From NCBI GenBank assembly GCA_025922875.1, contig JAICGZ010000015.1, forward strand, positions 1 through 41,479: a stretch of 41,479 bases of DNA. The letters run 5' to 3'. This document shows positions 7,075 through 14,812 of this stretch, piece after piece (within the stretch, counting starts at the first letter, position 1; each line of letters starts with the position of its first letter). Position numbers and translations under genes: made by a program. The notes below the pieces were generated by a model. The model had not been told where the DNA came from, did no database searches, and saw only the letters and a list, made by a program, of their open reading frames with translations. The stretch is from Pyrinomonadaceae bacterium (GTDB lineage: Bacteria; Acidobacteriota; Blastocatellia; Pyrinomonadales; Pyrinomonadaceae).

Positions 7075-9591
7075 ATGGAAACATTATTTAAGGATCTCCG
7101 TTACGGCATCAGAGGCCTCCTGAAACGCAAAGGGTTTGCGGCGATCGCAGTGCTCACGCTCGCACTCGGCATTGGCGCGAACACCGCCATCTTCACACTC
7201 GTGAACGCAGTGATGCTGAAGTCGCTTCCCGTCGAGAAGCCCGAAGAGTTGGTGCTCTTCAGCGACGCAACCGGCGAGGGAACATCGGTAGTAGACACCC
7301 CATCAACAGGTGAGTGGCAACTCTTTTCATACGCGTCTTACGAATACTTTCGCAGTCACAACCAATCATTCCAGGACATCACCGCGCTCCGCAGTGGAGC
7401 CAGTCGCCTCAGTGTTCGCCAGGCTGATTCGCAAGCCGGAGCAGTGCGAGCGTCGGGCCAGCTCGTGTCCGGCAATTATTTCTCGGTTCTCGGTGTGCGT
7501 GCGATGCGTGGTCGCGTGCTCACGCCCGACGACGATAAACCTGCCGCCACACCGGCGGCAGTGATCAGTCATCGCTACTGGGAGAAGGAGTTGAACAGCG
7601 ACTCCGCAACTGTGGGCAAGAACTTCATTATCAACGGCACAAACTTCACAATCGTCGGGATCACTCCGCCCGAATTTTTTGGCGAGCGAGTGCGGCGTCC
7701 ACCCGACTTCTGGGTGCCACTCTCATTCCAACCTCAAATCGAATTACGCGAATCGTACCTGGCCGATAATCAGGTTTACTTTCTCATGATTATGGGCCGC
7801 CTCAAGCCCGGTGTGAGCCTGGACCAGGCACAGGCGACCACAAATCTGGCGCTGCGCCAGTTCTTGACTGAACAAGCCGGCAGCCAACTCAGCGAAGAGC
7901 GACAGAAAGGCATTCAAAACACTTACGCCACACTCGTCGAAGGCAAGGGTGGTATCTCAGGGCTTCGACGCAACTACTCAAAGCCATTGCAAATGCTGCT
8001 GGCGATTGTCGGCATGATCCTGCTGATCGCGTGCGCGAATGTTGGCAGCCTGCTGTTATCACGCGCTGCTGCTCGCAAAGCCGAGATCTCTCTGCGCATG
8101 GCCCTCGGTGCAAACCGTTGGCGCATCATTCGCCAGTTACTTACCGAAAGCATGTTGTTGGCCGGGCTCGGCGGCATTGTTGGCGTGCTGCTGGCCCAGT
8201 GGGCCGTCATCGTACTCGTCCGCCTGGTCGCGAGGGAGGCTCCGCTGGATACGCGAGTGGATCTTGGAGTGCTGGCATTTACTGTCGGCGTCTCGATCCT
8301 CGCTGGGCTTTTGTTTGGCTTGATTCCCGCAATTCAGGCCAGCCGTACAAATCTTTCCTCCGCGATGAAAGAGAAGACTCGAACCAGAGGCGGCTTTCTG
8401 AAATTCAGCTTGTCGTCGCTAATGGTGGTAATGCAGGTAGGACTATCGATGGTCCTACTCACCGGCGCGGGATTGTTCGGCCGCAGCCTCGTGAAGCTTC
8501 AGAGCGAAGACGTCGGCTTCGAGCGAGACAATCTTTTGCTTCTGGGTATTGATCCACGTCTCGCGGATTACAAAACGACCCAGCTCGCGACGCTTTACCA
8601 GCAGTTGATCGATCGTGTGGGTTCGCTGCCGCAGGTGAAATCCGTATCGCTGGCGACCTACGCACCGATGACGGGCACACGCCGCAGTAGCAGTATCAGA
8701 GTACCCGGACATACGCCCGAGCCCAATGAAAGTCAGGACGTGCAGGACATTCTGGCGGGACCCCGGTACGCCGAAACACTCGGTATGCCGGTGTTGCGGG
8801 GACGTGAGATTGAACTGCGTGACACGCCGGCCTCGCCCCAAATTGCCGTGGTTAATGAGACTTTCGTCCAGCGTTACTTCAAAGATCAAAATCCGATAGG
8901 CCGTTCATTCACGTTTGACGACGATACGGATAGGGGGGCGCCGATTGAAATAGTCGGAGTAGTTGGCGACATCAAGTCAGACCGCGACACCCGCGAGAAG
9001 CCCCAGGCCACTGTCTATCGCCCCATTCTTCAGATTCAGGACGGGTCAGCTTATTCCGCTACTCTTCACGTTCGCACACTGTCGGACCCGACGCCGCTCA
9101 CGTCGCAAGTGCGGCAGATGATCAACCAGATCGATCCCAAGCTGCCGATCTTTGGTGTGACGACGATGAGCGAACAACTACGCGAGAACCTGAACCAGGA
9201 ACGCTTGATCGCGCAACTCGTCAGTTTCTTTGGCGCGCTGGCGTTGATACTTGCGTGCATCGGTTTGTATGGCGTGATGGCCCATGGTGTCGCGCGTCGT
9301 ACGAATGAGATTGGCATACGCATGGCGCTCGGTGCTCGCGGCGGGAACATCGCGTGGATGATCTTGCGAGAGACGCTGTATCTCGTGTTGGCGGGATTAG
9401 TGATAGGCGTGCCGGCGGCGCTGCTGGGAGCGCGTTTGATTTCGTCGCAACTGTTTGGAGTGAGCCCGGCAGAGCCGGTGACGCTGATCGGAGCTGCGGC
9501 TGTGTTGACGATCGTTGCGCTGCTCGCGGGTTATTTACCTGCGCGCCGTGCATCGCGTGTGAATCCTTTGAATGCGTTACGTTACGAATAG
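7075..9591 (+). CDS. ADOP-family ABC permease P2 (long first periplasmic domain)
   Basis: 838 residues, about 30 more than most copies. The extra length is in the first periplasmic domain (~50-303): a TGEGTSVVDTPSTGEW segment before the FSYASYEYFR motif and an added stretch near SEERQKGIQNTYATLVEGKGG. TM2 therefore starts near residue 305. Only P13 shares this layout ([16 protein letters not shown] in P13, MLKSLPVEKPEELVLF here), so P2 and P13 form their own subclass. The remainder is a standard duplicated permease with 8 predicted TM helices and a second periplasmic domain from ~480 to ~700. The C-terminus is PARRASRVNPLNALRYE, a divergent form of the array-wide ending. AGAGGA at 7066-7071 is a close ribosome-binding site. 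Confidence 0.95.
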   Translation: METLFKDLRYGIRGLLKRKGFAAIAVLTLALGIGANTAIFTLVNAVMLKSLPVEKPEELVLFSDATGEGTSVVDTPSTGEWQLFSYASYEYFRSHNQSFQDITALRSGASRLSVRQADSQAGAVRASGQLVSGNYFSVLGVRAMRGRVLTPDDDKPAATPAAVISHRYWEKELNSDSATVGKNFIINGTNFTIVGITPPEFFGERVRRPPDFWVPLSFQPQIELRESYLADNQVYFLMIMGRLKPGVSLDQAQATTNLALRQFLTEQAGSQLSEERQKGIQNTYATLVEGKGGISGLRRNYSKPLQMLLAIVGMILLIACANVGSLLLSRAAARKAEISLRMALGANRWRIIRQLLTESMLLAGLGGIVGVLLAQWAVIVLVRLVAREAPLDTRVDLGVLAFTVGVSILAGLLFGLIPAIQASRTNLSSAMKEKTRTRGGFLKFSLSSLMVVMQVGLSMVLLTGAGLFGRSLVKLQSEDVGFERDNLLLLGIDPRLADYKTTQLATLYQQLIDRVGSLPQVKSVSLATYAPMTGTRRSSSIRVPGHTPEPNESQDVQDILAGPRYAETLGMPVLRGREIELRDTPASPQIAVVNETFVQRYFKDQNPIGRSFTFDDDTDRGAPIEIVGVVGDIKSDRDTREKPQATVYRPILQIQDGSAYSATLHVRTLSDPTPLTSQVRQMINQIDPKLPIFGVTTMSEQLRENLNQERLIAQLVSFFGALALILACIGLYGVMAHGVARRTNEIGIRMALGARGGNIAWMILRETLYLVLAGLVIGVPAALLGARLISSQLFGVSPAEPVTLIGAAAVLTIVALLAGYLPARRASRVNPLNALRYE

Positions 9592-9630
9592 ATCCTATAG
9601 GACTTAGAGGACCTATTGAGAGGACCTAAA
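9591..9630. repeat. TAGGTCC/TAGGACC-type repeat, P2-P3 gap
   Basis: TCCTATAGGA (9593-9602) is a perfect palindrome starting two bases after the P2 stop. It is followed by two direct copies of AGAGGACCTA (9606-9615 and 9619-9628). The second copy also offers AGAGG as a ribosome-binding site for P3. Confidence 0.75.
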
Positions 9631-9634
9631 ACTT

Positions 9635-12037
9635 GTGGACTCCTTAATCAAAGACCTACGTTACGGCATTCGGAGTTTGTTGAAGCGGCCAGCGGTTACC
9701 GCCATCGCTCTTATCGCGCTGGCTCTCGGAATTGGAGCGAACACGGCCATCTTCAGTCTGGTCAATGCTGTTGTGCTCCAGTCTCTTCCGTATCCGGATT
9801 CCGATCGACTCGTCTGGGCATGGGGAACCGTTCGTAACAGGATAAGTCGTGCTAGTGTTGCGCCGCCCGATTACCTCGACTTTCGCGCTCAGAACAAAAC
9901 ATTCGAACATTTCGGCGCCTCAACCACGCTTCCAGGTTCAGCGAATCTCACGGGCCTTGGCGATCCGGAACGCCTCACCGCATCGCGTGTGACCGGAAAC
10001 TATTTCGACGTGTTTGGAGTAGCGCCCGCGCTCGGTCGCGGATTCTCACTCGATAACGAAAAGACTGGTAACGATCAGGTCACTCTACTCAGCTACGCGT
10101 TATGGCAGAAACGGTTTGGTGGTGATCCCCAGATCGTTAACAAGACGATCATTCTTGATAGCAAACCGTATCAGGTGATCGGCGTGATGCCGGCCCATTT
10201 TAAGGTGCCGCAGATGGCTGAGTTGTGGCTGCCCATTAACTTCGATGCGGATCCGGAAATGAAGATGCGCCAGGCGCACTTTTTCCGGCCCGTCGGCAGA
10301 TTGAAAGCCGGTGTCAGCCTGGTGCAGGCGCAATCCGACATTGATTCAATCGCAGCTAGACTGGAGGAACAGTTTCCCGACACAAACACCGGGTGGGGTC
10401 TTGGTCTGGTTTCGTTGCGTGAACAACTAATCGGCACCAGTCGCAGTTTCGTCTTTATTCTTTTCGGTGCTGTCGGGTTGGTATTGCTCATTGCTTGCGC
10501 GAACGTGGCGAACCTGTTGCTGGTGCGCGCGGCTGCGAGGCAAAAGGAGATTGCCTTACGGACCGCACTAGGCGCGAGTCGACCGCGAATTATTCGCCAG
10601 ATGATCACTGAGAGTCTGTTGCTTGCGATCGTGGGCGGTGCGCTCGGTGCACTGCTGGCGGTTTGGGGCGTTGAACTGTTGGTAGCGTTGAGCGCGGACA
10701 GCCTGCCCCCAACCGTGACTGTAAAGATCGATTCGACGGTACTCGCGTTTACGCTCCTTATCTCAATCGTAACCGGAGTTTTATTTGGCCTGGCACCAGC
10801 CTTCCGCACGTTAAAAGTGAACCTCATAGATACGTTGAAAGACGGAGCGCGGGGTGCTGAAGGCACGCTACGAAATCGAACGCGTAGTTTCCTCGTAGTT
10901 TTCGAAAGCGCCGTCGCTGTGATGTTGCTGATCGGCGCGGGATTGCTGGTGCGAAGCTTGATTGAACTGCAACGGGTCGATCCGGGTTTCGACGCAAATA
11001 ATATTTTGACGTTCCAAATCGTCTTGCCGCAGAAGAAATATGACTTCGAAGGAAAGCCGGCCAGTTTCTTCGAGCAACTCGAAACCCGCGTCGGTTCGTT
11101 ACCCGGCGTTGAATCCGTAGGTCAAATTTCGGAGCTTCCATTCAGTGGCCAACTCAATGACGTCCCTTTTATTGTGGAAGGACGCCCAGCGGTTTCACCC
11201 GGCGACGGCTTTAACGCCGATTGGCGTCGCGTGAACCAAAACTACTTCAGCGCGCTCCGTATTCCTCTGCTGCGCGGTCGTAACTTCACTGAGCAAGAGG
11301 TGAGACAACGTGACAAGGTAGTGATCGTAAGTCAACAACTCGTCGCTATGGCTTTCCCGAATGAAGATCCGTTAGGCAAACGTCTCTTCTCAATTGGTGA
11401 CAAGCCGTACGAGATCATTGGCGTCGTGGGCGACGTTCGTCATTCATCGCTCGCAAGCCAACCGTTTGCCACGATGTACTTCCCCACTCGCAATTCCGGC
11501 CGGATGAATCTGGTTATTCGTACGCAGGGAGATCCTTTAGCCATTGTCGGTGCGGTACGCAAAGAGGTGCATGCTATGGATCCTGACCAGCCAATAGCGG
11601 AGGTCAAGAGGCTGAGTGATTGGGTTGACTCGTCGGTTGCCGCGCCGCGTTATCGCACGACGTTGCTCGCGTTGTTTGCGGCGCTCGCGATGGTGCTTGC
11701 AGCGACAGGAATTTACGGCGTGATGTCGTATTCAGTGGCCCAGCGAACGCACGAGATCGGTGTGCGCATGGCATTGGGTGCGCGACAGCTTGACGTGCTG
11801 AAACTCGTCGTTCGCCAGGGAATGGTTCTCGCGCTGGTCGGCGTGATTTTGGGTTTAGGTGGCGCGTTTGCTCTGACGCGCGTGATGTCGACGTTGCTGT
11901 TCGGAGTTACAGCGAAGGATCCGATTACATTTGGCGTGGGGGCGGTCTTGTTGACAGCGGTAGCTTTCATCGCCTGTTTCGTCCCCGCGCGCCGTGCGAC
12001 AAAAGTCGATCCATTAGTCGCGCTGAGATACGAGTAA
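9635..12037 (+). CDS. ADOP-family ABC permease P3
   Basis: 800 residues from a GTG start. GTG is chosen because it gives the N-terminus VDSLIKDLRYGIRSLLKRP, matching the MDSxIKDIRYxxR start of P4, P5, P7 and P8; no nearby in-frame ATG preserves this. Landmarks: TM1 ~22-46 ([20 protein letters not shown]), periplasmic domain 1 ~50-268 with DYLDFRAQNKTFEHF and FGGDPQIVNKTI, TM2 ~272-296, TM3-TM5 to ~440, periplasmic domain 2 to ~665, TM6-TM8, ending [17 protein letters not shown]. One of five adjacent-region copies (P3, P4, P5, P7, P8) with the same N-terminal heptapeptide style, which suggests they came from one another by tandem duplication. Confidence 0.95.
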   Translation: MDSLIKDLRYGIRSLLKRPAVTAIALIALALGIGANTAIFSLVNAVVLQSLPYPDSDRLVWAWGTVRNRISRASVAPPDYLDFRAQNKTFEHFGASTTLPGSANLTGLGDPERLTASRVTGNYFDVFGVAPALGRGFSLDNEKTGNDQVTLLSYALWQKRFGGDPQIVNKTIILDSKPYQVIGVMPAHFKVPQMAELWLPINFDADPEMKMRQAHFFRPVGRLKAGVSLVQAQSDIDSIAARLEEQFPDTNTGWGLGLVSLREQLIGTSRSFVFILFGAVGLVLLIACANVANLLLVRAAARQKEIALRTALGASRPRIIRQMITESLLLAIVGGALGALLAVWGVELLVALSADSLPPTVTVKIDSTVLAFTLLISIVTGVLFGLAPAFRTLKVNLIDTLKDGARGAEGTLRNRTRSFLVVFESAVAVMLLIGAGLLVRSLIELQRVDPGFDANNILTFQIVLPQKKYDFEGKPASFFEQLETRVGSLPGVESVGQISELPFSGQLNDVPFIVEGRPAVSPGDGFNADWRRVNQNYFSALRIPLLRGRNFTEQEVRQRDKVVIVSQQLVAMAFPNEDPLGKRLFSIGDKPYEIIGVVGDVRHSSLASQPFATMYFPTRNSGRMNLVIRTQGDPLAIVGAVRKEVHAMDPDQPIAEVKRLSDWVDSSVAAPRYRTTLLALFAALAMVLAATGIYGVMSYSVAQRTHEIGVRMALGARQLDVLKLVVRQGMVLALVGVILGLGGAFALTRVMSTLLFGVTAKDPITFGVGAVLLTAVAFIACFVPARRATKVDPLVALRYE

Positions 12038-12085
12038 AACGGACATTTGGAGACCTCTGTGCGAAACATTTTTTCTCACGCAAAG

Positions 12086-12140
12086 GCGCAAAGGCGCAAA
12101 GAAAACCCTGGAAACGCGGTAGCGCTTTGCGCCTTTGCGC
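12086..12140. repeat. CGCAAAGG stem-loop repeat, P3-P4 gap
   Basis: GCGCAAAGGCGCAAAG (12086-12101) pairs perfectly with CTTTGCGCCTTTGCGC (12125-12140), a 16-bp stem around a 23-nt loop. A further half unit, CTCACGCAAAG, precedes the left arm. Each arm contains the GCGCAAAG unit twice. No T-run follows. Confidence 0.85.
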
Positions 12141-12164
12141 GAGAGTTTCTTCGGATAAAGAAAG

Positions 12165-12256
12165 ATGCTGCAAGATTTACGATTTGGTGTTCGGATGTTG
12201 CTGAAGAACCCCGGCTTCACGGCGGCGCGCCGCGCGTGGCGCTACGTTACGAATGA
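12165..12256 (+). pseudogene. Internally deleted ADOP remnant (both ends only)
   Basis: ATG 12165 begins MLQDLRFGVRMLLKNPGFTA, a perfect ADOP N-terminus. The next bases read GCGCGCCGCGCG (ARRA of the C-terminus) and then jump to GTGGCGCTACGTTACGAATGA (VALRYE-stop). Almost the whole ~2.4-kb gene is missing. A further ~19 nt, including the TKVDPL codons, is gone at the 3' side, so the final VALRYE is in a different frame from the start. No functional product is expected. Its 5' piece does not match any intact copy in the window exactly, so it marks an additional lost permease. Confidence 0.85.
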
Positions 12257-12277
12257 ATCTCAATTGAAAATAAGATT

Positions 12278-14713
12278 ATGGATTCGATCATTAAAGACAT
12301 TCGCTACGGAATACGAGGGTTGTTGAAGCATCCGGGTTTCACGGCCATCGTGGTGATCACTCTCGCGTTGGGCATCGGCGCCAGCACTGCGATCTTCAGC
12401 GTCGTGAACAGTGTCTTGCTGCGCCGCCTGCCATTCAAAACTGCGGAGCGCATCGTCGCGATCCAGGAACTGAATCCTCAGGGCACACGCGTCCAGGTGA
12501 CCGCGGCCAACTTTCTCGACTGGCGTGCGCAAAACACAGTCTTCGAACACCTCGCCGCCATCAGGACCGCCACCACAAACCTCGCTCTTTCCGATCGAGC
12601 CGAAAGACTGGAAATGGCTCAAACCTCCGCAAACTTCTTTGAGGTGTTCGGAGTTGGACCACAACACGGCCGGTTGTTTCTGCCACAAGATGAACAAGCC
12701 GGTCACGAACCAGTCGTTGTACTGAGCCATGCCCTGTGGGTGAGACGGTTCGGCAGCGATCCAGGAATGATTGGAAAGCCGATAACGCTGGATGGCGCTA
12801 ACTACACGGTCATCGGTATTGCTCCACCGGGCTTTCAGTATCCGGACAAGACAGAACTCTGGTTGCCTCCGTTAAGAATCATTCCGGAGTTGTATGCGCA
12901 GGTGGATCCGACGCAGAACCGCGGCATGGGTTACCTCGCGGCAGTCGCACTGTTGAAGCCCGGCGTTACTGTAGCCGAGGCTGCGAGTGAAATGGAGACC
13001 ATCACCACTCGTTTGCGCCAACAGTATCCCGAGACAAACAATCGTCGCTTCAATCGCGTTGTTTCTTTGCACGATCACCTCATCGGGAATAACAGCACGA
13101 TGTTGTTGTTGCTCTTCGGCGCCGTGATGTTTGTGCTGCTAATCGCATGCGCGAATGTCGCCAACCTTTTGCTTGCCAGCGCTTCAGCGCGTCACAAAGA
13201 GATCGCGATTCGCGCAGCGTTGGGGGCATCGCGTAAACGAATCGTGCAGCAGTTGCTGACTGAGAGCGGGATGCTGGCGCTTGCCGGCGGCGCTTTAGGA
13301 CTGCTGCTTTCGTTTTGGGCGGTGGCGCTCATAACGAGGTTGCTTCCTACAGACTTTCCGCGTCTCAACGAGATTCACATTGACTGGCGCGTGCTGGTTT
13401 TTACACTCGCGGCCTCTCTGCTGACGGGCTTTCTTTTCGGTCTTGCCCCGGCTTTAGGTCTCTCGAAAAGCGATGTTCAGGAAGCGATGAAAGAAAGCGG
13501 GCGAGGTACGGCCGGAGGCGTTAGAAGTAGTCGCCTGCGGCAGGCGCTGATCGTTACTGAAGTCGCGCTATCTGTCGTGTTGCTCGCGGGCGCCGGTTTG
13601 TTATTCCGAAGTTTTCTGCAACTTCAATCGGTCAACGCAGGGTTCACTCCGCAACAAGTATTGACTGCGAGGCTGACTCCTTCCGGAACTGACTTCAGGA
13701 CTGATGCTGACTTCGTGACCTTTTACGACAACGTGTTACAGCGGCTTCGTGGGGTTCCCGGTGTTCAGTACACGGGTATGATCAATACCCTGCCGCTGAG
13801 TAAAGGCCCAACCACGGGATTCAGAGTTGAAGGCCGTCCCGTTCTTCCGCGCGACCAGTGGAGTCCAACAAACATGCGCGCTGTTAGCACCGACTATTTC
13901 CGCGCGATGGGTATTCCAGTAAAGCATGGACGCGCCTTTACTGATAACGACGGCGCTGGTGCACCGCTGGTGTTGCTTGTAAATCAAGCGCTTGCCGAGC
14001 GCGATTTTCCCGGTGAATCCGCGGTGGGAAAACGCGTCACCTTTGGCCGTACCGACAATAATCAGCAGCCTGTTTGGTTTGAGATCGTCGGCATAACAGC
14101 CAACGTGAGAAGTCTCGAGCTGCGCGAAGAGCCTCAGCCGGAGGTTTACTTCTCGGCTAAGCAAAATCCGTTTATCAACATGTCGGTTGTCATTCGCTCA
14201 ACTGTTGAGCCGACCTCTTTGGCAGCCTCGGTGCGGCAGGTTGTGAGTGAAGTGAACAAATCTGTGCCCGTCGCAGACATCAGGACAATGGAGCACATCG
14301 TCAGCGAGTCAGTAACGCAGCCGCGCTTCAACTTGTTTCTACTCGGACTTTTCAGCTTCATCGCGCTGTTGTTGTCAGCAGCGGGTATTTACGGCGTCAC
14401 TGCTTACACCGTCACGCAACGCACGCACGAACTCGGCATTCGTCTCGCGCTTGGCGCACAAGTCGGAGACGTGCTCAAGATGATCCTGGGCCAGGGACTG
14501 GCGGTGATTGGTGTTGGGCTGGTGCTTGGTTTGGTGTCGGCGTTTGCGTTGACGCGTTTGTTGAGAAGCTTGCTGTTCGGTGTTGGTGAAAACGATCCAC
14601 TGACATTCGCGGCGATCACTCTGGTTCTGCTCCTTGTGGCGCTCGTCGCCTGTTACATCCCGGCGCGCAGCGCGACGAAGGTCGATCCGCTTGTAGCGCT
14701 GCGATACGAATAA
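12278..14713 (+). CDS. ADOP-family ABC permease P4
   Basis: 811 residues with N-terminus MDSIIKDIRYGIRGLLKHP, the P3/P5/P7/P8 type. TM1 ~22-46; periplasmic domain 1 ~50-270 with NFLDWRAQNTVFEHLAA and SANFFEVFGVGPQHGR; TM2 ~275-300; TM3-TM5 to ~445; periplasmic domain 2 to ~675 with FVTFYDNVLQRLRGVPGV and DYFRAMGIPVKHGRAFT; TM6-TM8, ending [17 protein letters not shown] (ARSA instead of ARRA). No Shine-Dalgarno is visible before the ATG (CAATTGAAAATAAGATT), so translation may be weak or coupled. It directly follows the gene remnant at 12165-12256. Confidence 0.95.
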   Translation: MDSIIKDIRYGIRGLLKHPGFTAIVVITLALGIGASTAIFSVVNSVLLRRLPFKTAERIVAIQELNPQGTRVQVTAANFLDWRAQNTVFEHLAAIRTATTNLALSDRAERLEMAQTSANFFEVFGVGPQHGRLFLPQDEQAGHEPVVVLSHALWVRRFGSDPGMIGKPITLDGANYTVIGIAPPGFQYPDKTELWLPPLRIIPELYAQVDPTQNRGMGYLAAVALLKPGVTVAEAASEMETITTRLRQQYPETNNRRFNRVVSLHDHLIGNNSTMLLLLFGAVMFVLLIACANVANLLLASASARHKEIAIRAALGASRKRIVQQLLTESGMLALAGGALGLLLSFWAVALITRLLPTDFPRLNEIHIDWRVLVFTLAASLLTGFLFGLAPALGLSKSDVQEAMKESGRGTAGGVRSSRLRQALIVTEVALSVVLLAGAGLLFRSFLQLQSVNAGFTPQQVLTARLTPSGTDFRTDADFVTFYDNVLQRLRGVPGVQYTGMINTLPLSKGPTTGFRVEGRPVLPRDQWSPTNMRAVSTDYFRAMGIPVKHGRAFTDNDGAGAPLVLLVNQALAERDFPGESAVGKRVTFGRTDNNQQPVWFEIVGITANVRSLELREEPQPEVYFSAKQNPFINMSVVIRSTVEPTSLAASVRQVVSEVNKSVPVADIRTMEHIVSESVTQPRFNLFLLGLFSFIALLLSAAGIYGVTAYTVTQRTHELGIRLALGAQVGDVLKMILGQGLAVIGVGLVLGLVSAFALTRLLRSLLFGVGENDPLTFAAITLVLLLVALVACYIPARSATKVDPLVALRYE

Positions 14714-14720
14714 AGAATTG

Positions 14721-14798
14721 ATTGTAGGGGTGGCCCTCCGTGGCCACCCCTCCGCCGGAACTAATACAGGGGTGGCCACAGAGGGCCACCCCTACAAT
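14721..14798. repeat. Double-hairpin inverted repeat, P4-P5 gap
   Basis: Two 31-bp arms (14721-14751 and 14768-14798) are inverted copies with one mismatch, separated by 16 nt. Each arm is also a hairpin by itself: AGGGGTGGCC, a 6-nt loop, GGCCACCCCT. The element can therefore form one long stem or two consecutive hairpins, like REPIN-type double palindromes. It fills almost the whole 99-bp gap. No transposase gene is associated. Confidence 0.9.
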
Positions 14799-14812
14799 AA
14801 ACACCCAAATCG

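Noticed and set aside
12047-12256. 69-residue frame ending in VALRYE as an intact small protein
   Set aside because: It reads through the CGCAAAGG stem-loop in a frame unrelated to the ADOP start at 12165; the VALRYE end is a leftover of the deleted permease.
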